From Bog-473 sp052148295 (GTDB lineage: Bacteria; Actinomycetota; Acidimicrobiia; Acidimicrobiales; RAAP-2): 64,000 nucleotides of DNA. Shown here piece by piece: positions 1-7,237 of this stretch (the stretch's first letter is position 1; each line of letters begins with the position of its first letter). A program made the translations under genes and the position numbers. The notes under the pieces were generated by a model. It was given only the letters and a program-made list of their open reading frames with translations, had not been told where the DNA came from and made no database searches. The stretch spans positions 1 to 64,000 of the forward strand of contig JBKQIP010000172.1 of the NCBI GenBank assembly GCA_052148295.1, in the 5' to 3' direction.

Positions 1-157
1 CGCGCCGGATCAGGACCCGCGCCTCTCCTTCGACGCGTAGGGCCTGATGCCTCGCTGGTCTCCCTTGGGCTGCGGTTGGTAGGGGCTCCCACGACCAACT
101 GGATTCGAGGTGGGACTCGTGGGAGGAATGCCGCGGGCATCGGTTGAGTACTCCTGC
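1..157. other. Left-edge sequence without a confident gene
   Basis: No complete gene is visible here. Frame 2 is open from the window edge to a TAG at 38-40 and reads APDQDPRLSFDA, which could be the C-terminus of a gene that starts outside the window; this is only a possibility. The rest is non-coding and includes one copy of a 29-bp repeat at 93-121. Confidence 0.3.
93..121 (+). repeat. 29-bp imperfect direct repeat, copy 1
   Basis: This segment matches 947-975 at 26 of 29 positions by direct reading; it begins GACCAACTGGA. The copies lie on either side of the tetR gene at 158-790. Copy 2 is in the leader of SBP1. A regulatory element or a remnant of a duplicated leader are both possible. 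Confidence 0.6.
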
Positions 158-790
158 TCATGGGTCGGGTCGTCCGCCTCCCAAGATCGCAGCCAAAATC
201 AGATCGGTCAGTTGGTCGACCGGAAGCTTCTTCGGCGGATCCACTTCCATGAATTGGACGCTGAACGCTGCACCGGTGATCAGGTTGGCCAGGAGGGAAC
301 GTGCGTGGAGGACGCGCTCCGGTGCGTCTCCCGTGTCGACTGCACCCTCGAGAACGGATTGCACCGTGGCCCGGAACTCCTCCTGCCGGCGACGGAGCCG
401 GGCCGCAACCTGTGCGTTCGTGCGCATTTCGGCCATGAGCGCTGGCATGGCGGCGCGAGTCGCAGGGTCGCCCAGGTACTGGAGGCTCCCTCCGATCAAG
501 GCCCGGAGATCGACACGCAGTCTTCCGGTGACAATCGGAAGGTCCGCTCCCGGTTCGTCACCTCCCACGATCGCGGCGGCGACGAGCTCCGGCTTTGTCG
601 GCCAACGCCGGGTGATCGTTCTGACATGGACGTTGCAGCGCCGCGTGACCTCCTGGACACTGAAGGCGTGGTAGCCGCACTCGACAAGAAGCTGCCGCAC
701 GGCTTCGAGGATGAGGTTGTCGAGCGCGGCGTTGCGCGGTCGACCGACAGGTCCCCGCTCTACCGTCACTGGATCGGCCGATGCCGTCAT
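158..790 (-). CDS. TetR/AcrR-family transcriptional regulator
   Basis: A 210-residue one-component repressor of ordinary TetR length. The N-terminus has GRPR at 16-19. A helix-turn-helix follows at about 25-70, with the usual ending in a W-P-T-K-P-E-L-V stretch where most family members have Y-x-H-F-x-s-K-x-x-L. The C-terminal helical ligand domain (80-210) is too variable to name a ligand. The start is ATG 788-790; no strong ribosome binding site is visible. It is divergent from SBP1 across a 198-bp region, so it may control that gene. Family is clear; ligand and target are unknown. Confidence 0.85.
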   Translation of the reverse strand: MTASADPVTVERGPVGRPRNAALDNLILEAVRQLLVECGYHAFSVQEVTRRCNVHVRTITRRWPTKPELVAAAIVGGDEPGADLPIVTGRLRVDLRALIGGSLQYLGDPATRAAMPALMAEMRTNAQVAARLRRRQEEFRATVQSVLEGAVDTGDAPERVLHARSLLANLITGAAFSVQFMEVDPPKKLPVDQLTDLILAAILGGGRPDP

Positions 791-832
791 ACCGGCAGCT
801 TAGGCGGAGGGCTCGTGAATTAGGGACATACC

Positions 833-862
833 TTGACACTAATAAGGGGTCAGAGCTACGCT
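833..862 (+). promoter_or_regulatory. Probable sigma-70-type promoter for SBP1
   Basis: A consensus TTGACA -35 box at 833-838 is followed after 18 bp by TACGCT at 857-862. It points towards SBP1 and would give a leader of about 120 nt that contains the second 29-bp repeat. It lies in the divergent region with tetR. Call is by inspection only. Confidence 0.5.
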
Positions 863-946
863 CCGGTGTGGGGCTACGCACGGCCACGAGGTCCCTCTCG
901 AGGAAAGGACACGATTCGAGTAGGGCGCCAATTCAGCGTGGCGCCG

Positions 947-975
947 GACCAACTGGAATCGAAGTGGGACACGTG
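947..975 (+). repeat. 29-bp imperfect direct repeat, copy 2
   Basis: The second copy of the element at 93-121 (three mismatches). It ends 13 bp before the chosen ATG of SBP1 and contains a CACGTG core at its right end. It may be a regulator binding site in the SBP1 leader. Confidence 0.6.
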
Positions 976-988
976 TTGGGGGGGATGC

Positions 989-2353
989 ATGAGGATTCGA
1001 AGTGCACATCGTTCGGTTGGACGAGGCGGAACGGAACACGCACGGGGTGTGGCGCCGACGGTACGGTCCGTGATGAACCGAAGGGCCCTGGCCGCCGGAG
1101 CATTGGTCACGGCCACGGCCACGGTGCTCGTATCCCTGGCCGTGCCGGCTGGAGCATCGCCGAGCCCTGCCAATCAGGGCGTCACGGCCAAGACCATAAG
1201 CGTTGGTCTCCCGTACGTGAACTTTGCTGCCTTACGGAGTTTGGGCATAACGACGAACCAGGGCAACTTTCCCGACGCCTACGACGCCATCGCGGCGTAC
1301 ATGAATGCCCACGGCGGGGTCGACGGCAGGAAGATCGTCATTCACTCCGTTGCGATGAACCCGGCGGTGCCCACAGATGCGGCATCGGTGTGTACGCAGT
1401 TGACCGAAGACGACGATGTCTTCGTTGCGATAGCACCGGTTTTTCCGGACTGCTACCAACAGGACCACGACACTCCGGTCATCTCCGGCTCCCTGCCCGG
1501 CGCCTTGCCCAAGAGCGCACCACCGGACTTCACGCTCTCGCCCCCCGATACCGCCCTTGATCCCGTCCAACTCGCGGCGTTCGCCAAAATGGGGGCCCTG
1601 AAGGGCAAGAAGGTCGGCGTGTTCTACGCCTCGGACACCGACAAGCCCGAAGTGGGCGTCGTCCAATCGGATCTCAAGAAGATGCACGTCGACGTGGTGT
1701 TGACCGCCGAGGACTCGGCACCGTCATCGGACGCAGTGGCCACCGACCAAGACATTGAGACCATCGCCCAACGCTTCCAAGATTCAGGGGTGAACGAGGT
1801 GGTCGCGGTCGGAGGTGCCGCCTCGACCGCGTGGCCGAAAGCCCTCCTGGACAATCAGAGCGATTACAAGCCCCCGTGGATCGCCACTGACGAGTCCGCT
1901 CTTCTCAGCTACGTGACCTCTGCCAAGGGGGCGAACCCCTACCTGGACAACGTGCTGGCCTCCCAGTCCGGGGAGTCGAATTACCAGGAATGGTCCAACC
2001 CGGCCATGCAGCAGTGTGTCGCCACCGTGAAGAAGGCCTATCCATCCGACGCCATCGCCCCCCCGGCCAATCCGGCCAGCCCGGGAGCTGGCTCAGCCAG
2101 CCAGACGGGCGTGTCGGTTGAGGAGGCCTGTCAGCTCCTTGCCCTGTTCGCCAAGATCGCTGATGGGGCCGGGAAGAACTTGACCGTGGCCAGTTTCACC
2201 AAAGCCGGATACGGGCTGAAGAACGTCACCCTTCCGGGGGTGGCCGCTCCCGTGTCGTTCGGACCGGGCCAGCAGTACGCCATCGTCCCGGTGCAGGTCG
2301 TCAAATACTCGCCGACGTCGCAGACGTTGTTGCCAGTGCCGGCCGCGAAGTGA
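989..2353 (+). CDS. Liv-type periplasmic-binding-fold substrate-binding protein (SBP1)
   Basis: A 454-residue secreted receptor of the branched-chain amino acid/amide (type 1 periplasmic binding) class that would deliver a solute to an ABC permease. A long basic N-region and a hydrophobic stretch at about 34-51 ending in PAGAS form the signal peptide; no lipobox Cys is seen. The mature domain begins with the typical T-I-S-V-G and reaches the N-A-H-G-G-V-D-G-R-K motif. ATG 989 was chosen because it follows a G-run and gives the same length as paralogue SBP2 (453 aa, 45340-46701), with which it aligns end to end at clearly more than half identity by eye. A later ATG at 1073 is possible. No permease genes are adjacent, so it is an orphan that may serve one of the Liv systems further right. 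Ligand unknown. Confidence 0.85.
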   Translation: MRIRSAHRSVGRGGTEHARGVAPTVRSVMNRRALAAGALVTATATVLVSLAVPAGASPSPANQGVTAKTISVGLPYVNFAALRSLGITTNQGNFPDAYDAIAAYMNAHGGVDGRKIVIHSVAMNPAVPTDAASVCTQLTEDDDVFVAIAPVFPDCYQQDHDTPVISGSLPGALPKSAPPDFTLSPPDTALDPVQLAAFAKMGALKGKKVGVFYASDTDKPEVGVVQSDLKKMHVDVVLTAEDSAPSSDAVATDQDIETIAQRFQDSGVNEVVAVGGAASTAWPKALLDNQSDYKPPWIATDESALLSYVTSAKGANPYLDNVLASQSGESNYQEWSNPAMQQCVATVKKAYPSDAIAPPANPASPGAGSASQTGVSVEEACQLLALFAKIADGAGKNLTVASFTKAGYGLKNVTLPGVAAPVSFGPGQQYAIVPVQVVKYSPTSQTLLPVPAAK

Positions 2354-2415
2354 ATACATAGCCGCAGAGTTCACGTGACCAGCATCGACATTCGCTCACG
2401 TTGAGGGTGCGCGGG

Positions 2416-2421
2416 TATATT
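2416..2421 (+). promoter_or_regulatory. -10-like TATATT ahead of the hydroxyacyl-CoA dehydrogenase
   Basis: In the 123-bp gap after SBP1 the sequence TATATT is the only AT-rich hexamer and lies 56 bp before the GTG start at 2477. No good -35 is paired with it. A strong AAGGAGG ribosome binding site follows at 2464-2470. Confidence 0.3.
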
Positions 2422-2476
2422 CATCTTTCCTCCCGCAGCGGACATCCCGGCACCATCTCGTTCAAGGAGGCAGAGC

Positions 2477-3337
2477 GTGGAGATCAACAGACTCGGTGTC
2501 GTGGGATGTGGCCTCATGGGTTCGGGTATTGCCGAGGCGGCGGCGCGTGCCGGCGTCAACGTCAGCGTGGTCGACCTTGACCAGTCTCTGGCCGAGAAGG
2601 GCCGAGAGCGGATCGCCGCCTCACTCGCTCGGGCCAAGAGGGCGGGAAAGGTGTCTGATGCAGAGGCCGGAGAGGCTCTCGATCGCATTCGCGTCTCCGC
2701 CGACCTGGGGTCGCTCGGCGATTGTCAGCTGGTGATTGAGGCAGTGGTGGAGGCTGAGCCTGAGAAGGTCGCTGTCTTTGAGCAGCTGGACAAGATCGTA
2801 GAGGCTCCGGACGCGGTTCTGGCCTCCAACACGTCATCGATTCCGATAATGAAGCTCGCTATGGCCACCAATCGGCCCGGCCAGGTGATCGGGATTCACT
2901 TCTTCAATCCCGTGCCTGTACTTCCACTGGTTGAACTGGTGACCCCGTTGTTGACCAGCGAAGAGACCGCGTCGATTGCCCATAACTTTGCCGCCGACCA
3001 GCTCGGCAAAGAGGTGATCAAATCGCAGGACCGGGCGGGGTTCATCGTCAATGCTCTGCTGATTCCTTACCTCCTGTCCGCGATTCGCATGCTCGAATCC
3101 GGGTTCGCTACAAGTGAAGACATCGACTTGGGTATGGTCAAAGGTTGCGCACATCCGATGGGCCCGCTGGCCCTGGCAGATCTCATCGGTCTTGATACGA
3201 CCATGGCGGTTGCGAACTCCCTCTACGAGGAGTTCAAGGAACCGCTCTATGCGCCGCCTCCATTGTTGGCCCGCATGGTAGAGGCCGGCCTGCTCGGCCG
3301 AAAATCGGGCCGCGGGTTCCACGTCTACGGGAGCTAG
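2477..3337 (+). CDS. 3-hydroxyacyl-CoA (3-hydroxybutyryl-CoA) dehydrogenase
   Basis: A 286-residue cytoplasmic NAD-dependent dehydrogenase that oxidises an L-3-hydroxyacyl-CoA to the 3-ketoacyl-CoA in beta-oxidation or butanoate metabolism. The Rossmann motif GxGxMGxG is at 10-17. The S-N-T-S-S segment is at 117-121. The catalytic pair is H141 in the I-H-F-F-N-P-V motif with E153. The C-terminal helical domain has the D-R-x-G-F-I-x-N motif. Length equals the stand-alone Hbd/FadB2 family rather than the fused FadB/FadJ. Start GTG 2477 sits 6 bp after AAGGAGG. It may work with the acyl-CoA dehydrogenases and enoyl-CoA hydratases elsewhere in the window; the exact substrate cannot be told. Confidence 0.93.
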   Translation: MEINRLGVVGCGLMGSGIAEAAARAGVNVSVVDLDQSLAEKGRERIAASLARAKRAGKVSDAEAGEALDRIRVSADLGSLGDCQLVIEAVVEAEPEKVAVFEQLDKIVEAPDAVLASNTSSIPIMKLAMATNRPGQVIGIHFFNPVPVLPLVELVTPLLTSEETASIAHNFAADQLGKEVIKSQDRAGFIVNALLIPYLLSAIRMLESGFATSEDIDLGMVKGCAHPMGPLALADLIGLDTTMAVANSLYEEFKEPLYAPPPLLARMVEAGLLGRKSGRGFHVYGS

Positions 3338-3641
3338 TGGGCCTCAAGAAGTCGTACCTGGGCGAGGTCTCGAACGAGGGGACGAACGCACTCCATCCGA
3401 GGCGAGAGACCTGTTTGGAATTCGACGTACCCCAGTGGGGCCACCGCCAGCTGGGGAGTCCTTTCACGAATGGCACGCGCCCAACCAGCCTCAGCCGCAC
3501 CGTCGTGCTGGATTCGGCTTCCTGAGGTTGCCCGCACCCGAAGCAGGTGCTCCGGCCGGCCGGCCGGGTCTAGCCTGTCCTCCTTCGTCCCGATGGACGC
3601 ACGCGAGGGAGGCCCATAGTGATCACGGAACGCTCACCCCG
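3338..3641. other. 304-bp intergenic region ahead of the molybdenum hydroxylase operon
   Basis: No convincing gene was found; a short open frame at 3337-3525 has no family signature or ribosome binding site. A TAGCCT at 3571-3576 resembles actinobacterial -10 boxes and could start the operon about 60 bp before ATG 3642. The left half is less GC-rich than the flanking genes. Confidence 0.4.
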
Positions 3642-5918
3642 ATGAGCATCCTCGGCAATCGGGTGCAACGTCGCGAGGACCCGAAGTTCCTGACGGTGGG
3701 GGGCACCTACGTTGCCGACTTGGACCTGCCGGGGTCAGTCCACCTGACCTTCGTCCGCTCCAGTCTGGCCCACGCCTCGATTGAGGCGATCGACACCTCC
3801 GGCGCCGTCACCATGCCCGGTGTGCTGGCCGTCTACACCAACGCCGACCTCGGCTTGTCCCATCTGCCGGTGATCATGGGCATGACGCCCGAGGCCATGA
3901 CCCGGGGCGTACTGGCCTCGGGGACCGTTCGCTACGTGGGCGAGCCCATCGTCGCCATCGTCGCCGAAACCCGCCAGGCCGCGGCGGACGCCACCGAGCA
4001 GGTCATCGTCGAGTACGAACCGCTTCCCGCGGTCGTCCACCCGGCCGACGCCCTGAAGGACGAGACCCTGCTCTTTCCCGAAGCGGGGACGAATACCGCG
4101 TTCACCCTCGACTTCGGCGGCGACCCGGCACTCTTCGAGGGTTGCGAGGTCGTGGTGGAGCGGACGATCGCCAACCAGCGGGTGGCACCCTGTCCACTCG
4201 AGGTGCGGTCGTCGGCCGCACTCATGGACGCCGACGGCCGGCTGGAGTTCTACGCATCGACCCAGGCCCCCCACGGTGTCCGCCAGATGCTGGCCACGGC
4301 ACTCGCCCTGCCGGTTGACCGCGTCCACGTGGTGGCTCCCGACGTCGGGGGCGGGTTCGGGGCGAAGGGCTCGGTCTATCCCGAGGAGCTCATGGTGGGT
4401 TGGTGCGCCCTGCACCTCGGCCGACCGATCCGCTGGACTGAGACCCGATCGGAGAGCATGCTCGGGCTCGGGCATGGCCGGGCCCAGGTTCAGCGGATCA
4501 GGATCGGTGGTCAGCGTGACGGCGTCATTCGGGCGTACCGGATTGAGGTGCTGCAGGACAGCGGCGCCTACCCCGACTTCGGCTCGGTCCTTCCCTTCAT
4601 GACCCGCACGATGACGAGCGGCGTCTACGCAATCCCCAAGGCGGAGTGCTCGAGTGTCTCGGTCGTCACCAACACGACACCGACCGTGGCCTACCGGGGA
4701 GCAGGGAGGCCGGAGGCGACCTCCGCCATCGAGCGGGCGGTGGACATGTTCGCCGCTGAAATCAGCATGGACCCGGCGGAGGTCCGGCGCCGGAACCTGG
4801 TCGGGCCGGACGCCTTCCCGTACGAGACGCCCACCGGGACCATCTATGACACAGGAGATTACCGGGGCACCCTTGACCTGGCGCTCCAAGTGGCGGGCTA
4901 CGACGACCTGCGGGCCGAACAGCAGCGTCGCCGGACCAACGGCGACGTCCGCCAGCTCGGCATCGGGCTGTCGTGCTACGTCGAGATCACCAACGGCATG
5001 CCCGATGGGGAGTTCGGCGCCGTCGAGGTGCGGCCCGACGGCAAGGTGACCGTCCGCACCGGCACCTCGCCGCACGGCCAGGGACACGTCACGGCGTGGT
5101 CGATGCTGGTGGCCGACCAGCTCGGGGTCCCGATGGAGGACATCGAGGTGATTCACGGCGACACCGACGTCGTGCCTCGTGGCGGGGGCACCATGGGGTC
5201 CCGGTCGCTCCAGGTCGGGGGCGCCGCCGTCAACCAGGCGGCCATCGCCGTGGTGGATCAGGGCAAGGATCTGGCGGCGGACCTGTTCGAGGCCGCTCCC
5301 GAGGACGTGGTCCTCGACAAGGCTCGGGGGCTCTTCCACATGGTCGGCACCCCGGCCGTCTCGCACAGCTGGGCCGACGTGGCGACGGCCGCCCGCGACC
5401 GGAAGGGCCAGCCCCTCATGGCGGAGGTGGATCTGGCTTCACCCGGTCCCACGTTCCCTTTCGGGACCCATCTCTCCGTGGTCGAGGTGGACACCGAGAC
5501 GGGGAAGGTGACGCTGCTCCGCCACATCGCGGTGGACGATGCCGGTCGGATCCTGAACCCCCTGCTGGCCGAGGGGCAGGTCCACGGCGGCATCGCCCAG
5601 GGCGTGGCGCAGGCGCTCCTCGAGGAGGTCGTCTACGACCAAGAGGGAAATCCACTCACCTCGACGCTGGCGGACTATTCGTTCATTTCCGCCGCCGAGC
5701 TTCCGACGTACGAGACGCGTTTCACCGAAACGCCGACTCCGGTCAACACGCTCGGCTCCAAGGGAATCGGGGAATCCGGAACCATCGGCTCCACTCCCGC
5801 CGTGCACAACGCGGTCTGTGACGCCGTCGCGCATCTGGGGGTCAGGCATATCGACATGCCCACGACGCCGACGCGAGTGTGGCGTTCCATTCAAGATGCC
5901 ACGGACAGGAGAAGCTGA
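3642..5918 (+). CDS. Molybdopterin-binding large subunit of a xanthine oxidase/CO dehydrogenase-family hydroxylase
   Basis: A 758-residue molybdenum cofactor subunit, the catalytic part of an alpha-beta-gamma hydroxylase with the two genes that follow. The N-terminal domain (about 1-125) begins with the family's G-x-x-V-x-R-x-E-D-x-x-x-L-x-G. Cofactor-binding glycine loops such as GGGFGAK appear in the middle, and the C-terminal G-x-G-E motif (GIGESG) carries the catalytic glutamate near the end. The active-site loop reads AYRGAGR at 350-356. This is the form II CoxL signature and not the AYRCSFR of true CO dehydrogenase, so the substrate is more likely an aldehyde, a purine or an aromatic ring. 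ATG 3642 was chosen because homology starts at its S-I-L-G. The stop is 1 bp before the next start. Cytoplasmic. Confidence 0.92.
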   Translation: MSILGNRVQRREDPKFLTVGGTYVADLDLPGSVHLTFVRSSLAHASIEAIDTSGAVTMPGVLAVYTNADLGLSHLPVIMGMTPEAMTRGVLASGTVRYVGEPIVAIVAETRQAAADATEQVIVEYEPLPAVVHPADALKDETLLFPEAGTNTAFTLDFGGDPALFEGCEVVVERTIANQRVAPCPLEVRSSAALMDADGRLEFYASTQAPHGVRQMLATALALPVDRVHVVAPDVGGGFGAKGSVYPEELMVGWCALHLGRPIRWTETRSESMLGLGHGRAQVQRIRIGGQRDGVIRAYRIEVLQDSGAYPDFGSVLPFMTRTMTSGVYAIPKAECSSVSVVTNTTPTVAYRGAGRPEATSAIERAVDMFAAEISMDPAEVRRRNLVGPDAFPYETPTGTIYDTGDYRGTLDLALQVAGYDDLRAEQQRRRTNGDVRQLGIGLSCYVEITNGMPDGEFGAVEVRPDGKVTVRTGTSPHGQGHVTAWSMLVADQLGVPMEDIEVIHGDTDVVPRGGGTMGSRSLQVGGAAVNQAAIAVVDQGKDLAADLFEAAPEDVVLDKARGLFHMVGTPAVSHSWADVATAARDRKGQPLMAEVDLASPGPTFPFGTHLSVVEVDTETGKVTLLRHIAVDDAGRILNPLLAEGQVHGGIAQGVAQALLEEVVYDQEGNPLTSTLADYSFISAAELPTYETRFTETPTPVNTLGSKGIGESGTIGSTPAVHNAVCDAVAHLGVRHIDMPTTPTRVWRSIQDATDRRS

Positions 5919-5919
5919 C

Positions 5920-6393
5920 GTGCGGATCACAATGAAAGTCAACGGGACGAGCCAATCCCACGAGGTCGAGGCTCGTACCTTGCTCGTCCACTACCTGCGC
6001 GATGAAGCCGGACTGACGGGTACGAATATCGGATGTGACACCACATCCTGCGGCGCCTGCACCGTCTTGTTGAACGGGGAATCCGTGAAGTCGTGCACGG
6101 TGTTGGCGGCACAGGCCGAGGGGACCGACGTCACGACGATTGAAGGGCTGGCCGGTGCGGACGGGCGGATGCATCCGGTGCAGCAGGCTTTTCAGGAGTA
6201 CCACGGGCTGCAGTGCGGCTACTGCACGCCGGGCATGGTGATGGCCATCACGTCGCTGTTGGCCGAGAACCCCGATCCAACCGAGGAGGACATCCGGGTG
6301 GGGCTGGAGGGCAATCTTTGCCGCTGCACCGGGTACCACAACATCGTGGCGGCCGCCCTGGCGGCTTCGAGGATCCCGGAGCTCCACCGGTGA
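5920..6393 (+). CDS. 2Fe-2S small subunit of the molybdenum hydroxylase
   Basis: A 157-residue electron-transfer subunit. The plant-type ferredoxin cluster is bound by C39, C44, C47 and C59. The second cluster is bound by C99, C102, C134 and C136 in the CGYC and CRC motifs. It passes electrons from the Mo centre to the FAD subunit. The start GTG 5920 follows an AGGAGAAG site; ATG 5932 is an alternative. It overlaps the next gene by 4 bp (GTGA), which implies translational coupling. The order large-small-medium differs from the medium-small-large order of the classical cox operon. Confidence 0.95.
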   Translation: MRITMKVNGTSQSHEVEARTLLVHYLRDEAGLTGTNIGCDTTSCGACTVLLNGESVKSCTVLAAQAEGTDVTTIEGLAGADGRMHPVQQAFQEYHGLQCGYCTPGMVMAITSLLAENPDPTEEDIRVGLEGNLCRCTGYHNIVAAALAASRIPELHR

Positions 6394-7214
6394 TCCCCGC
6401 CTCCTTCGACTACCTGCGCGCCGGTTCGGTCGCCGAGGCCATCGGCATGCTCTCGGACAACGGCGACGACGCCAAGCTGCTCGCCGGGGGCCACTCCCTG
6501 CTCCCGCTCATGAAGTTCCGTTTGGCCACGCCCGCCGTGCTGGTCGACATCGGCCGGCTGCGAGAACTCAGCTACGTGCGCGATGAGGGGGGTCACGTGG
6601 CCATTGGGGCGCTGACCCGTCACCACGACATCGCCACCAGCCCAGAGGCTCGGGCCGGCGTTCCCGTCCTGGCCCATGTGGCCGGCCAGGTCGGGGACCC
6701 CCAGGTCCGCCACCGCGGCACCATCGGTGGCTCCATTGCCCACGGCGACTCCGCATCCGACCTGCCGGCCGTGGTGCTGGCGCTCGGTGGGTCGCTCATC
6801 GTCGAGGGCCCCTCGGGGCGTCGTGAGATTGCGGCCCACGAGTTCCACCTGAGTTTCTTCGAAGTGTCGCTTGAGCCAGACGAGATTCTCGTTGAAGTCC
6901 GGGTACCCCGGGCGCCCGGTGACCGGTGGGGCTTCGAGAAGCTGACCAAGCGCGCCCAGGATTGGGCGATCGTCGGCGCCGTGGCCATCCGGAACGAGGA
7001 TGGCGTCGGGGTCGGTCTCATCAACATGGGACCGGTGCCGTTGCGAGCGGCGGCGGTCGAGTCTGCGGTCGCATCGGGTGCAGGCGCCGCCGAGGCGGCA
7101 CAGTTGGCCGCGGTGGACACGGAGCCCGCGGCCGACTTCAACGGATCGGTGGAGTACCGCCAACACGTGGCACGGGTGCTGGTGCGCCGGGCTCTCGAGC
7201 ACGCGGGCGTCTGA
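6390..7214 (+). CDS. FAD-binding medium subunit of the molybdenum hydroxylase
   Basis: A 274-residue flavoprotein of the CoxM/xanthine dehydrogenase FAD-subunit family. FAD contacts are the AGGHS loop at 32-36 and TIGGS at 111-115. The C-terminal half is the CO_deh_flav_C fold. It starts with GTG inside the stop of the small subunit (GTGA overlap). Electrons leave here to an unknown acceptor. The alpha-mannosidase gene follows after only 23 bp and may be co-transcribed. Confidence 0.94.
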   Translation: MIPASFDYLRAGSVAEAIGMLSDNGDDAKLLAGGHSLLPLMKFRLATPAVLVDIGRLRELSYVRDEGGHVAIGALTRHHDIATSPEARAGVPVLAHVAGQVGDPQVRHRGTIGGSIAHGDSASDLPAVVLALGGSLIVEGPSGRREIAAHEFHLSFFEVSLEPDEILVEVRVPRAPGDRWGFEKLTKRAQDWAIVGAVAIRNEDGVGVGLINMGPVPLRAAAVESAVASGAGAAEAAQLAAVDTEPAADFNGSVEYRQHVARVLVRRALEHAGV

Positions 7215-7237
7215 TCGACTCCGCCAGAATTGGGCCG

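Noticed and set aside
3337..3525. 62-codon frame after the hydroxyacyl-CoA dehydrogenase
   Set aside because: No ribosome binding site or similarity; it overlaps the end of the preceding gene.
3642..7214. Annotation as aerobic CO dehydrogenase
   Set aside because: The active-site loop is AYRGAGR, not AYRCSFR, so CO oxidation is not supported.
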